Assembly (NCBI RefSeq): GCF_001593385.1
Contig: NZ_LUVZ01000023.1
Span: forward strand, 248,001 to 312,000
Reading direction: 5' to 3'
Length of the DNA: 64,000 nt
Source of the DNA: Chryseobacterium cucumeris
Lineage (GTDB): Bacteria > Bacteroidota > Bacteroidia > Flavobacteriales > Weeksellaceae
This document shows positions 1 through 8,317 of the stretch, in pieces; positions within the stretch are counted from its first letter, which is position 1, and every line of letters begins with the position of its first letter. The position numbers were made by a program, and so were the translations under genes. Under the pieces are notes generated by a model, which saw nothing but the letters and a program-made list of their open reading frames with translations, had not been told where the DNA came from and searched no databases.

Positions 1-2137
1 AGTTAAAAATTTTACCTTCAGGATCTATAATGATAAATCTTGGAATAGATTGTATTTTGTACTTATTCATAAACTGCTCTGCATTTTCAAGCCAGTATTG
101 TGGAATATTGGATGGTTTTGTCTTGAGATAATTCAGCCATTTTGATTTTTCCTGATCTAAGCTGATTGAAATAAACTGGATATTTTTATCATTTCTATAT
201 TGATAACTTCTTGTTTCAAATACAGGACGAATTTGCTTGCATGGACCACACCAACTTGCCCAAAAATCTATTACAATATATTTTCCTTTGTATTTTGAAA
301 GATTTTGAGAACTTCCATTATCCTGCAGAAGTTTCAGCTCTGGGAAAGGAGATCCTTTCTGTGAAATATTGATCTGTTCAAGCTTTGAATAAAGCATTTT
401 TTTATAATCAATATCGTTTATTTTGCTAATCTCAGCTGCAAAAAGCTTATTTCTGAATGCACTGTCTGTTTGTATTTCAATACTTTTTAATAGATGCTTT
501 GATAATAGCTGATCTTTAGTTTTTCCTTGAGGAAGCAAATTGATTTTAGCAAATAAAATACTGTCCGTATTAGAACGTTGATCATCATCTGTAAGCATCT
601 GATCCAGTTTATATTGCAGATAATCATCATTTTTACTTAAAAGCGGAGTGGGTTTCAAAATATTTTCATTGAGTTCATTCAGAAATAGTTTTGGAGGAGC
701 AAATTTAGGATCAGACCATGAGGTCATTCTTCTGTAATTATTGATTTCATTAAGGTACTGAACTGCCATCAGCTGTTTTCTATATGCCTTATAATCTTCT
801 GAAAGACCATTGTTTTCTGCATCTGCATAATGATCTAATTTTTTTTTATTGTCATCCCAGTCAGATAGGGCTAATTCATAAAATTTTTCAGGGTTATTAT
901 TTAAATTCTGATTTTCCAGTGCGAGCCAAAAGTCTATTCCGAAAGAACTCTCAGTTTTATTATAAACCTGATCAGATTTTCTGTTAGATTTTAAGTTAAA
1001 TGTTATTTTGGTGTTATTTAATTTAATGTCAAAATCAAACCAGTCACCATTTCCCATCACAACCTCAAGTTTTTTATTGCCAATTTCAAGAATGTACTCA
1101 TCTAAAGGAAGATTTTGAGAGGTAGACCAGTTGAAAGTATTATTTTTAACAGCAACCACTCCAATTTTTTTATGAAATTCCTTTGAAACAATTTTCACAG
1201 AATCAATTTTAAGATCCGTTTCCAGTGTTCCTGAAATAGAAGTTTCTGATCCAACGCTTGTATAAGGTTTTGGTTTTTGTATAAAATAGAGTAGACCTGT
1301 TCCTGCAATTAACAGAACCGTTGAAATGACAATTTGTTTTTTATTTTTAAGAAAAGCATTTTTAAACCCTTTTTTACTGTACCAGAAATATCCGATAACC
1401 AGGAAAACAGCCATCCAGAAAAAGCTCATATACTCTGAGTGAGAAATAAAATAATTCAGATCCCTTATTTCAGGAGCATTCCAGAATGTATATAACGAAC
1501 TGTATGGATTAAAGAAAAAACTCTTTTTTTCCACTATTGAATATATATTAGAGCCCAATCCTAATATACCAATAAGAAATGACCATATAAACCCCTGGAA
1601 AACTACAGAGAAGCATAACTGTAATGCCGCAATTCCCAGGATAGCAGCGAAAATTCTTATCCAGGTCTTAAGCGTCCATAATACATCAAAGGTTAATAAC
1701 TTTGCAGGATTTGGATGAATATAATATTCTGCGAGTGATAAAATTATATTAAAAGTAAAATAGGAGAAAATACAAATGAAGCTCAGGGATATTAAAATAA
1801 TATATTTTGAAAAATAAAGCTGGAATTTATTGACAGGCTGTGTCTCCATCAGTTGCCATCCGTTATTTTTATGATCCGTTTGAGCAATTCTGTTTGCTGC
1901 AATGATCAGAAATAAAAGCAGAATGAAAAATGTAAAATATTTCAAAGGGCTTCCACTTATGGATTCTTCAAAAATGGAATATTTAAGTGATTCTTTAGCA
2001 ATGGGATCCGGACTTAACAAAGACGGAATAAAATTGATGAAAGGTATTAAAGCTCCTAAGATAATAGCCGTATAAATTAGCCCTAAACCTTTTATTTTTA
2101 GCCATTCTATATTGATAGCTGTGATTAATTTTTTCAT
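1..2137 (-). CDS. ABC-2 type permease fused to a TlpA-like thioredoxin (3' end outside window)
   Basis: One uninterrupted minus-strand frame, checked codon by codon, runs from an ATG at 2137 off the left edge (about 712 codons visible). Roughly the first 290 residues are membrane protein: several hydrophobic segments and an internal 'GWQLMETQPVNK' typical of ABC-2 permeases. A last membrane span lies near residues 270-290 (VISTVLLIAGTGLLYF). The remainder is a TlpA/AhpC-type domain: a beta-rich region, a helical linker, then the thioredoxin motif WCGPC at about residues 630-634, preceded by the usual 'YIVIDFWAS'. Start lies 9 bp after the ATPase gene, so the two form an operon. Topology would place the thioredoxin outside the membrane. 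I infer a transporter-linked thiol reductase; substrate unknown. The fusion is unusual, since the two parts are normally separate proteins. Confidence 0.85.
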   Translation of the reverse strand, partial: MKKLITAINIEWLKIKGLGLIYTAIILGALIPFINFIPSLLSPDPIAKESLKYSIFEESISGSPLKYFTFFILLLFLIIAANRIAQTDHKNNGWQLMETQPVNKFQLYFSKYIILISLSFICIFSYFTFNIILSLAEYYIHPNPAKLLTFDVLWTLKTWIRIFAAILGIAALQLCFSVVFQGFIWSFLIGILGLGSNIYSIVEKKSFFFNPYSSLYTFWNAPEIRDLNYFISHSEYMSFFWMAVFLVIGYFWYSKKGFKNAFLKNKKQIVISTVLLIAGTGLLYFIQKPKPYTSVGSETSISGTLETDLKIDSVKIVSKEFHKKIGVVAVKNNTFNWSTSQNLPLDEYILEIGNKKLEVVMGNGDWFDFDIKLNNTKITFNLKSNRKSDQVYNKTESSFGIDFWLALENQNLNNNPEKFYELALSDWDDNKKKLDHYADAENNGLSEDYKAYRKQLMAVQYLNEINNYRRMTSWSDPKFAPPKLFLNELNENILKPTPLLSKNDDYLQYKLDQMLTDDDQRSNTDSILFAKINLLPQGKTKDQLLSKHLLKSIEIQTDSAFRNKLFAAEISKINDIDYKKMLYSKLEQINISQKGSPFPELKLLQDNGSSQNLSKYKGKYIVIDFWASWCGPCKQIRPVFETRSYQYRNDKNIQFISISLDQEKSKWLNYLKTKPSNIPQYWLENAEQFMNKYKIQSIPRFIIIDPEGKIFN

Positions 2138-2146
2138 TTGTGTAAT

Positions 2147-3049
2147 TTAATTTTTTGTAATTTCCATAAACCATTCTTCCAAACCTGCGCTGCTTTTGAT
2201 TTCAAAAATCTCGGCATGGTTTAAAACCAGTTTTTTCACAAGGTCAATAATATCCTCCTTTGATTTGGACGTAATTTCTATCGTATTCTCATCAATTAAT
2301 TTTGGGGAATAATTCTTCGGAATTTCATTCATATGCTTATGGGCGTGATTCAATCCGATTTTGATGTGATTGTATCGGTACAACTCATTCAATTCTTTTA
2401 TGCTTCCTATAAATTTTATTTCTCCATGCGAAATAATAGCAAGATGAGTAATCATTTTTTCAATTTCCTGCAATAAATGGCTTGAGATCAATATCGTTAC
2501 ACCTTCTTCTTGGTTAAGCTTTATCAATAATTCACGGATTTCCAACATTCCATTAGGGTCCAGGCCATTTACCGGTTCATCCAGAATCAGAAGTTCTGGT
2601 TTCCCCAAAAGAGTCATTGCAATGGAAAGTCTTTGTTTCATTCCTAAAGAATATTTCTTCATTTTCAGATTTCTGTTTTCCCATAAATCAACCAGATGCA
2701 ATACCCTTTCACATTCTGTTTTCGGAAGATTTCTTAATTTAGAAATGATGATCAGATTTTCCCAGCCGGACAAATGGTCATAAAATGCTGCACTGTCAAT
2801 AAGACTTCCGATTTTACCAAACCCATTCGGATAAAACCCGGAAAGGTTTTTACCAAAAATCTGTATACTGTTTGTTTCATCGGGTATCCCTCCAATAAGT
2901 AACTTCATTGTTGTGGATTTTCCTGCTCCGTTGGCACCCAGGAAACCAAAGATGCTACCCTTGGGTATAGAAATGCTGAGATTTTTCAGAATTTTCTTAT
3001 CCTTTGAAAATCCATAGTTTAAGTTTCGAATTTCAATAATGTTTTTCAT
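2147..3049 (-). CDS. ABC transporter ATP-binding protein
   Basis: Nucleotide-binding subunit of an ABC exporter of the CcmA/NatA type. Visible motifs are Walker A (GANGAGKST), the Q-loop region, signature (YSLGMKQRLS), Walker B (LLILDEP) followed by the D-loop, and the switch histidine (SSHLL). After the roughly 215-residue ATPase core comes a short C-terminal extension, as usual for this group. The frame is open further upstream to 3103, but those 18 residues (MYCILLFYC...) are not family-like and overlap a likely operator, so the ATG at 3049 (MKNIIEIRNLNYGF) is preferred. It is the first gene of the operon with the downstream permease-thioredoxin fusion. Transported substrate cannot be read from the sequence. 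Confidence 0.9.
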   Translation of the reverse strand: MKNIIEIRNLNYGFSKDKKILKNLSISIPKGSIFGFLGANGAGKSTTMKLLIGGIPDETNSIQIFGKNLSGFYPNGFGKIGSLIDSAAFYDHLSGWENLIIISKLRNLPKTECERVLHLVDLWENRNLKMKKYSLGMKQRLSIAMTLLGKPELLILDEPVNGLDPNGMLEIRELLIKLNQEEGVTILISSHLLQEIEKMITHLAIISHGEIKFIGSIKELNELYRYNHIKIGLNHAHKHMNEIPKNYSPKLIDENTIEITSKSKEDIIDLVKKLVLNHAEIFEIKSSAGLEEWFMEITKN

Positions 3050-3071
3050 ATGTGATTGTATTTGAAACAAA

Positions 3072-3113
3072 AGTATGCAATAAAATAGTAGTATGCAATA
3101 CAAAGTAGTATTG
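3072..3113. promoter_or_regulatory. Candidate operator upstream of the ABC operon
   Basis: An 11-bp direct repeat AGTATGCAATA occurs at 3072-3082 and 3090-3100, spaced exactly 18 bp start to start. The second copy overlaps a perfect dyad, CAATAC (3096-3101) - 6 bp - GTATTG (3108-3113). It sits just upstream of the ATPase start (3049). Such spaced dyads are typical of GntR/YtrA or similar repressor sites in front of small ABC operons. No regulator gene is adjacent, so the binding protein is unknown. Confidence 0.45.
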
Positions 3114-3130
3114 ATGTTTAAATTCTACTT

Positions 3131-3162
3131 AAAAAAATCCTTTAGTGTAAGCTAAAGGATTT
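3131..3162 (-). terminator. Rho-independent terminator of gldB
   Basis: A perfect 11-bp stem (3135-3145 with 3152-3162) and a 6-base loop; the run of A on the plus strand at 3131-3137 gives the U-tract for minus-strand transcription. It lies just downstream of the gldB stop codon. Confidence 0.8.
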
Positions 3163-3182
3163 AAATATTTAATTTTATAGAA

Positions 3183-4166
3183 TTATTTTAACTTTGGTTT
3201 ATATCCTGATTGATTAAAAATCGTGGTAGCATCCATTTTCAGGAACTCCGTTAATTTTGTTTCAGGTTTTTCCTTAAGATATGCCTTGCAGATCTGCCAT
3301 CCCGTAAAAATTCCGATTTGTGGGGAAGATTCATTGTCTATTTCTGTATAAAACTTCGAGAATGGTCCTGGTGAAATAAAACGTTCTCCCAATCTTGGAT
3401 CATCTCCAAAGATCAGATTACTTTCTACAAAATAATTCCAGATATTGGCTTCATTACTTGTTGCCCATTCATACTGCTTTTGGGTATAATTCATTTTCAG
3501 ATAATCGGGCGTATCCGGAAGAAAAGCATCCTGAAGAATCATTACTTTTCCGTTAAGAATAATCTGATCAATAAATTTCTGGTGATCAGGAGATTCGGTG
3601 ACAATATTTTCTGCAAAAAGCTGTGATACTTTCGGAACAATATTCTGTGGGTTCATAGACTTTTGGAAATATAATTCCAATCCTTTATAATTAGCATTTC
3701 CGTCTCCCATAAAACCGGTAACATCTATGAATAAAAGATTACCCTTTTCATCATAAAATATGGGGTCCTGAACCATCTGTAAGGCAGATGAGAATAAATA
3801 TACTTTGGGATTTTTAAACTGCGGAAAGTAATATTTAATATGCGAAAATAGGCTTTGTAGCTCCTTTTGCAGCTTTGCCTGATCTATTTTTCCAATAGCT
3901 TCCTTGTAGATTTTGATCTCTTCGGCATCAGCTCTTCTTTTTCCGAAATCGGCATCAGAAACACTTCCCTGAAACCATGGAAATTGAGTTTTAAACTGAT
4001 CCAATGGAATATTCGGATTGTAGAATTCTTTGGAAATATCTGTGATGTCAACTTTTTCGGCAGTTTGTTTAACTTCTACCTTCCATTGATTTTCAGGTTC
4101 TTTTTTGCAGGAAATAATTCCGGCGGCCAGAAGAGAAGAAAGTGCAATATATCTAAAAATCTTCAT
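3183..4166 (-). CDS. gldB: Gliding motility lipoprotein GldB
   Basis: A 327-aa lipoprotein resembling GldB, an envelope protein required for gliding in Flavobacterium and associated with the gliding/T9SS apparatus; its biochemical activity is unknown. The N-terminus MKIFRYIALSSLLAAGIISC is a clear lipoprotein signal with a lipobox cysteine at residue 20. The frame is open to 4304, but that extension precedes the signal peptide and would cover the whole divergent promoter region, so the ATG at 4166 is used. A terminator follows. In Flavobacterium gldB is next to gldC and nadE; here nadE is 1.7 kb away with three genes between, and no gldC is seen in the window. Confidence 0.85.
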   Translation of the reverse strand: MKIFRYIALSSLLAAGIISCKKEPENQWKVEVKQTAEKVDITDISKEFYNPNIPLDQFKTQFPWFQGSVSDADFGKRRADAEEIKIYKEAIGKIDQAKLQKELQSLFSHIKYYFPQFKNPKVYLFSSALQMVQDPIFYDEKGNLLFIDVTGFMGDGNANYKGLELYFQKSMNPQNIVPKVSQLFAENIVTESPDHQKFIDQIILNGKVMILQDAFLPDTPDYLKMNYTQKQYEWATSNEANIWNYFVESNLIFGDDPRLGERFISPGPFSKFYTEIDNESSPQIGIFTGWQICKAYLKEKPETKLTEFLKMDATTIFNQSGYKPKLK

Positions 4167-4218
4167 TATTTTTACATGGAATTTAAGTTGACAAAAATAA
4201 GGATTAAATACACAATTC

Positions 4219-4857
4219 ATGATGAAAATTAAAATATTTACAGTTATCTTTATTATTTTGGGACTTTCTCTTCTCTTCGGACAAAAGTTTGAGTTTAATG
4301 ACAAAAACTTTGAAAAAGAAGTACTGGAAAATTTTGATCTGAATAAAAACGGAATACTTGAATCTCAGGAAGCCGTAATGGTCACCAATCTGTTCCTTGT
4401 TCAGAAAGGAATTACTTCCACGGAAGATCTGCGCCTTTTTAAAAATGTAAAAATGATTATTTTGGATGATAATACGATTTCTAATATTGTCATAAATGAT
4501 CTAGATCAGCTAGAATTGTTTTCGTGTACAGGATGCAAAATCTCTTCATTCAAAGCAGAGAATCTTAAGAATTTAACGGCGTTATATCTGGATAATAATC
4601 TACTGCAAAACATTTCGCTGGCAGGAATTCCAAAAATTGACCAATTAACATTATCTTTAAATCAATTAAAAGAAATAAACCTGCTTCAGTTGAAAACATT
4701 AAGAAAACTGAATCTGGAACATAACAAGCTTCAAAAAATTGATATTTCCGGTAACCTGGTCTTACAAACCCTTAATATAATGGGAAATAAGATAAGAGAA
4801 ACAGATATAAAGAAGGGTGCTAAAACGAACGTAACCATTTTTGGAGCTGAAGAATAA
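4219..4857 (+). CDS. Secreted leucine-rich-repeat protein with an EF-hand-like loop
   Basis: A 212-aa protein with an N-terminal signal peptide (MMKIKIFTVIFIILGLSLLFGQ). Right after it comes an EF-hand/dockerin-like loop, DLNKNGILESQE, with the D-x-N-x-N-G-x-L-x-x-x-E spacing, which suggests calcium binding. The rest (about residues 70-200) is leucine-rich repeats of about 20-22 residues (for example LTALYLDNNLLQNISLAG, LRKLNLEHNKLQKIDISG). LRRs usually bind proteins. Two possible starts, ATGATG at 4219/4222. The gene is divergent from gldB with only 52 bp between starts. Ligand unknown; extracytoplasmic location is an inference from the signal peptide. Confidence 0.75.
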   Translation: MMKIKIFTVIFIILGLSLLFGQKFEFNDKNFEKEVLENFDLNKNGILESQEAVMVTNLFLVQKGITSTEDLRLFKNVKMIILDDNTISNIVINDLDQLELFSCTGCKISSFKAENLKNLTALYLDNNLLQNISLAGIPKIDQLTLSLNQLKEINLLQLKTLRKLNLEHNKLQKIDISGNLVLQTLNIMGNKIRETDIKKGAKTNVTIFGAEE

Positions 4858-4867
4858 ACTAATAATT

Positions 4868-5395
4868 ATGATGATAGAAACAGAACGACTGGTTTTAAGA
4901 AAACTTGAAGAAACAGATTTTGAACGTATGTTTCTGATGGATTCCGACCCTGAAGTAATGAAATATCTGGGTGAACCTGTGGCAACAAAGGAAGAATCAA
5001 AAGAAGTAATTAAGATGATTCAGAAGCAGTATGAAGAAAATGGAGTTGGAAGGCTTGCTGTTATTGAAAAAGAAAGTGGCTTGCTGATAGGATGGTGTGG
5101 CTTAAAATTAATGACAAAACCTATCAATGGCTACATTAATACCCTTGATCTTGGATACCGTTTTATTCCGGAGTTCTGGGGAAAAGGATATGCCACTGAA
5201 GCAGCTAAAAGAATGCTGGAATATGGTTTTAATGAACTCAATGCCAATGTGATTTATGCTTATGCTGATTTCGGAAATACAGGCTCAAAGTATATTCTTG
5301 AAAAGCTCGGTTTTGAAAATAAGGGAAAGTTTGAAGAAGATGGAATATTGTGCTCCTGGTACGAACTGAAGCGTGAAAAATACAGTAAAAAATGA
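4868..5395 (+). CDS. GNAT-family N-acetyltransferase (RimJ/RimL-like)
   Basis: A 175-aa acetyltransferase with the N-terminal signature of the RimJ/RimL subgroup (IETERLVLRKLEETDFERM). The acetyl-CoA binding segment is visible in the middle (FWGKGYATEAAKRMLEYGF), followed by a motif B-like NxxS/Y-type region (NTGSKYILEKLGF). The longest frame starts at 4841, inside the LRR gene; the ATG at 4868 (or 4871) fits the family start and leaves a 10-bp gap. It is followed by a second GNAT gene overlapping by 4 bp (ATGA), so the two are probably translationally coupled. Acceptor substrate cannot be predicted. Confidence 0.85.
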   Translation: MMIETERLVLRKLEETDFERMFLMDSDPEVMKYLGEPVATKEESKEVIKMIQKQYEENGVGRLAVIEKESGLLIGWCGLKLMTKPINGYINTLDLGYRFIPEFWGKGYATEAAKRMLEYGFNELNANVIYAYADFGNTGSKYILEKLGFENKGKFEEDGILCSWYELKREKYSKK

Positions 5396-5925
5396 TAACA
5401 ATACGGCAGGAAGAAAAAAAAGACCATCAACAGGTTTTTCAGCTTACGGAAGAGGCTTTCAGAGAAATGGAACACAGTGATCATCAGGAACAGTTTCTGG
5501 TAGAAAAACTAAGACGTTCAGAAGCTTTCATCCCCGAATTATCTTTGGTGGCAGAAGATGAAAAGGGTACAATTGCCGGACATATTCTGTTTACTAAAAT
5601 TAAAATTGTCAACGAAGAAAAATCGTTTGCTTCTCTTGCCTTGGCACCTGTTTCAGTAAAACCGGAGTTTCAGAATCAGGGAATCGGAGCAAAACTGATT
5701 CTTGAGGGACATCGTATTGCGGAAGAATTGGGATATGAATCGGTGATATTGATCGGGCACGAAAAATATTATCCTCGCTTTGGTTACAAAAAAACGAGTA
5801 ATTTTGGAATTTCTTTTCCATTTGATATTCCGGAAGAAAACGGAATGGCTGTAGAATTGGTAAAAGACGGATTAAAAGATAGAAAAGGAGTGGTAAAATA
5901 CCCTCATGAATTTGGAATAGACTAA
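5392..5925 (+). CDS. GNAT-family N-acetyltransferase (YhbS-like)
   Basis: A 177-aa acetyltransferase of the YhbS type. The N-terminus MITIRQEEKKDHQQVFQLTEEAF is typical. Motif A is seen as PEFQNQGIGAKLILEGHRIA, followed by the subfamily-typical 'VILIGHEKYYPRFGYKK'. Its start overlaps the previous GNAT stop by 4 bases, and nadE starts 12 bp after its stop, so it belongs to a short run of co-directional genes. Substrate unknown. Confidence 0.85.
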   Translation: MITIRQEEKKDHQQVFQLTEEAFREMEHSDHQEQFLVEKLRRSEAFIPELSLVAEDEKGTIAGHILFTKIKIVNEEKSFASLALAPVSVKPEFQNQGIGAKLILEGHRIAEELGYESVILIGHEKYYPRFGYKKTSNFGISFPFDIPEENGMAVELVKDGLKDRKGVVKYPHEFGID

Positions 5926-5937
5926 AAAATATAAACA

Positions 5938-6729
5938 ATGCAGACACAAAAAGTAATAGATCACATTGTAAGCTGGTTAAAGGATTATGCTACAAATGCT
6001 AAAGTAAACGGATATGTAATTGGAGTTTCCGGAGGAGTAGATTCCGGAGTAGTTTCTACTTTAGCAGCAATGACAGGCATGAAAACACTACTGATCGGAA
6101 TGCCGATCCGCCAGAAAGCTGATCAGGTAGATCGTGCACAGGATCATATGAATGACCTTAAATCCAGATTTCCCAATGTAGAAACAATATCCGTCAATCT
6201 TACGCCGGCTTTTGAAGAGATCTATAAAACCTTCCATGTAAACGATGAGGTATATCCCAATGAGAATTTGACTTTTGCCAACACAAGAGCACGTCTTAGA
6301 ATGCTTACACTTTATTATTACGGACAGCTGAACGGGCTTCTTGTTTGTGGAACAGGAAATAAAGTAGAAGATTTCGGAATTGGATTTTATACGAAATATG
6401 GAGATGGCGGGGTAGATGTTTCACCTATTGCAGATCTTTATAAAACTGAAGTATACGAACTTGCTAAAGGATTGAATCTTATCAAAAGCATTCAGGAGGC
6501 TATTCCTACCGATGGCCTTTGGGATACGGAAAGAACAGATGAACAGCAGATTGGTGCTACGTATCCGGAACTGGAAAAAATCCAGAAAGAATATGGAACG
6601 AAAACAGCTGACGATTACGAAGGCAGAGATAAGGAAGTTTTCCAGATCTTCGACAGAATGCATAAGGCTGCGAAACATAAAATGGATCCTATTCCGGTTT
6701 GCGATATTCCTGAAGAATGGAGAGCATAG
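5938..6729 (+). CDS. nadE: NAD+ synthase, ammonia-dependent
   Basis: Catalyses the last step of NAD+ synthesis: ATP-dependent amidation of deamido-NAD+. At 263 aa it is the single-domain, ammonia-using form without the nitrilase (glutaminase) domain of longer NadE proteins. The PP-loop SGGVDSG lies at residues 31-37; other family segments are 'ANTRARLRMLTLYY', 'GTGNKVEDFGIGFYTKYGDGG' and 'PIADLYKTEVYELA'. Housekeeping gene; in related flavobacteria it is often close to gldB, which is also the case here. Confidence 0.95.
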   Translation: MQTQKVIDHIVSWLKDYATNAKVNGYVIGVSGGVDSGVVSTLAAMTGMKTLLIGMPIRQKADQVDRAQDHMNDLKSRFPNVETISVNLTPAFEEIYKTFHVNDEVYPNENLTFANTRARLRMLTLYYYGQLNGLLVCGTGNKVEDFGIGFYTKYGDGGVDVSPIADLYKTEVYELAKGLNLIKSIQEAIPTDGLWDTERTDEQQIGATYPELEKIQKEYGTKTADDYEGRDKEVFQIFDRMHKAAKHKMDPIPVCDIPEEWRA

Positions 6730-6754
6730 AATAGCATTACAATAAATAACAGGT

Positions 6755-7258
6755 ATGAACGGTAAAATAAGATCTGTATTTTTTATATGTCTGGGGCTTC
6801 TTTTCGGAATGTCTGTGATGTACGTCTACAGGAACTTTATTGAAGATAAAAAAGAACAGTCAGGTTCTGCAAAAAAGGAAACGCTGAGTTATGGCAGTAC
6901 TTCTTCGGATGGTAATTCCTCTGTCCAGGTTTCTATAGACCAGCTTACAGAAGAGAAAACGGTAATCAGCTATGTAAAGCAAAATCATAAGCTTCCGGAT
7001 TATTATATCACTAAAAAGGAAGCAAGAAAAAAGGGTTGGAATCCTTCTCAAGGAAATCTTTGTGATGTACTTCCCGGAAAAGCTATTGGCGGAGATCATT
7101 TCGGAAACAGAGAAGGACGTTTGCCGGATGGAGAACGATACTTTGAAGCAGATGTAAACTATCATTGTGGTGGAAGAAATGCTGACCGTATCATCTACAC
7201 TCAAAATGGTGATGTATATCTTACCAAAAACCACTATAAAAGTTTTGAAAAGCAATGA
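6755..7258 (+). CDS. Barnase-like ribonuclease with N-terminal membrane anchor or signal
   Basis: A guanyl-specific RNase of the barnase/N1-T1 family. The C-terminal 95 residues follow barnase closely: LPDYYITKKEARKKGW, then GNL(C)DVLPGKAIGGD, FGNREGRLP and NADRIIYT. The catalytic set is intact: Glu131 (barnase E73), Arg145 (R87), His160 (H102) and Lys87 (K27). The N-terminus has one hydrophobic stretch (about residues 6-25), so the protein is exported or anchored. A low-complexity linker (about 30-60) separates it from the nuclease domain. A barstar homologue (7920-8228) is two genes downstream, separated by an archaemetzincin gene. Likely role: secreted nuclease or toxin with a co-encoded cytoplasmic inhibitor. 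Confidence 0.92.
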   Translation: MNGKIRSVFFICLGLLFGMSVMYVYRNFIEDKKEQSGSAKKETLSYGSTSSDGNSSVQVSIDQLTEEKTVISYVKQNHKLPDYYITKKEARKKGWNPSQGNLCDVLPGKAIGGDHFGNREGRLPDGERYFEADVNYHCGGRNADRIIYTQNGDVYLTKNHYKSFEKQ

Positions 7259-7299
7259 CCAATGTATAATTTACATTGTAATTATTATAAATCTTAATT

Positions 7300-7923
7300 T
7301 TGAAAAATTATAGACTTTTTTACTTTATTATTCTTTTGATTCTGACCTACTCATGTTCAGAAAAGAAAAATATGATAGCGGAAAAAGCAGCAAAACCAGC
7401 CGTAACAATACTCATACAGCCATTTAAAGATATTAAACCGGAAACTGTAGCAAAAGTAGCCGAAGGAATAAGAAATATATACCCGAATGTTAAAGTTCTG
7501 GATGCGATAGAATTTCCTGAAAATACTTATTATAAAGAGAGAAACCGATATAGAGCCGATTCAATCATTAAGTTTTTGAATAAAGAAACAAAAGAAGGTT
7601 TTGTCACAATTGGTCTGACAGCGAAGGATATCAGTGCTACCAGAGGAAAGATCAGAGACTTTGGAATCATGGGGTTGGGGTATAGACCAGGAAAAGCTTG
7701 CGTGGCTTCAAGTTTCAGACTGAGTAAAGAAAACCGGGATGAGCAGTTTTACAAAATAGCCATTCATGAGTTGGGCCATACACAAGGGCTGCCACATTGC
7801 CCGGAAAAAATGTGTTTTATGAGAGATGCAGAAGGTAAGAATCCTACCAATGAAGAAACGGATTTTTGCAAAAAATGCAAAACTTTTTTAATCAATAAAA
7901 ATTGGAAATTTAATTCAATATGA
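7300..7923 (+). CDS. Archaemetzincin-family metalloprotease, probable lipoprotein
   Basis: A 207-aa protein with a lipoprotein signal (FYFIILLILTYSC). The zinc motif HELGHTQGLPH lies at about residues 156-166. It is followed at once by cysteine 167, then Cys172-Phe-Met and CKKC near residues 190-193. This cysteine-rich HExxHxxGxxHC...CxM...CxxC arrangement is characteristic of archaemetzincins, which bind a catalytic and a structural zinc. Start is a TTG at 7300 giving the signal peptide. The stop overlaps the barstar start by 4 bases (ATGA), suggesting coupled translation. Its position between the RNase and its inhibitor suggests a shared function, but target and role are unknown. A lipid-anchored archaemetzincin is unusual. 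Confidence 0.85.
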   Translation: MKNYRLFYFIILLILTYSCSEKKNMIAEKAAKPAVTILIQPFKDIKPETVAKVAEGIRNIYPNVKVLDAIEFPENTYYKERNRYRADSIIKFLNKETKEGFVTIGLTAKDISATRGKIRDFGIMGLGYRPGKACVASSFRLSKENRDEQFYKIAIHELGHTQGLPHCPEKMCFMRDAEGKNPTNEETDFCKKCKTFLINKNWKFNSI

Positions 7924-8228
7924 AGACAGTATATATAGATTTTACGGACATAGGTGACTATGAAGATTTTTACGCCCAGCTAAAGGAGAAAATTCAGCTT
8001 CCTGAGCAGTTTGGCGATAATCTTGATGCACTTTTTGATACGATCACCGGAGATATGGAAATGCCGCTCCATTTAGAATTCGTCAACATGACTGTAGATC
8101 AGCTTGAGATTTTTGAAGACTTGCTGACTACCTTGGAAGATGCTGAAGAAGAAGTGGAAGATTTTAGTTTCAGCTATTATCTGGAGCAGTACGAAGACGA
8201 AGATGACGATGTAGAATCTGAAGAATAA
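7920..8228 (+). CDS. Barstar-family ribonuclease inhibitor
   Basis: A 102-aa acidic cytoplasmic protein without signal peptide. The segment LPEQFGDNLDALFDTITG (residues 27-44) matches the barnase-binding helix and loop of barstar. Equivalents of barstar Asp35 and Asp39 are present as Asp36 and Asp40; Trp38 is replaced by Phe39 and Tyr29 by Gln30. It presumably protects the producer from the RNase at 6755-7258. It has a very acidic C-terminal tail (EDEDDDVESEE). Translationally coupled to the archaemetzincin gene by a 4-base overlap; a terminator follows. Confidence 0.9.
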   Translation: MKTVYIDFTDIGDYEDFYAQLKEKIQLPEQFGDNLDALFDTITGDMEMPLHLEFVNMTVDQLEIFEDLLTTLEDAEEEVEDFSFSYYLEQYEDEDDDVESEE

Positions 8229-8232
8229 AAAA

Positions 8233-8268
8233 AGAAAGGCTGTTCCTTACAGGAGACAGTCTTTTTTA
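8233..8268 (+). terminator. Terminator of the barnase-barstar cluster
   Basis: Imperfect stem around AGGCTGTTCCT / AGGAGACAGTCTT with a short loop and a following run of six T, just after the barstar stop codon. Confidence 0.75.
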
Positions 8269-8317
8269 TGCTGATTCTTGGCTTCTATAGTATTCAATTC
8301 TTTATTCTTTACCGTAC

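Noticed and set aside
784..987. Plus-strand 67-aa frame
   Set aside because: Lies entirely antisense to the permease-thioredoxin gene, with no family-like sequence.
3050..3103. Upstream extension of the ABC ATPase start
   Set aside because: Adds a Cys/Leu-rich non-family peptide encoded by the putative operator repeats.
3867..4232. Plus-strand 121-aa frame opposite gldB
   Set aside because: Antisense shadow of gldB and of its upstream region; no recognisable domain.
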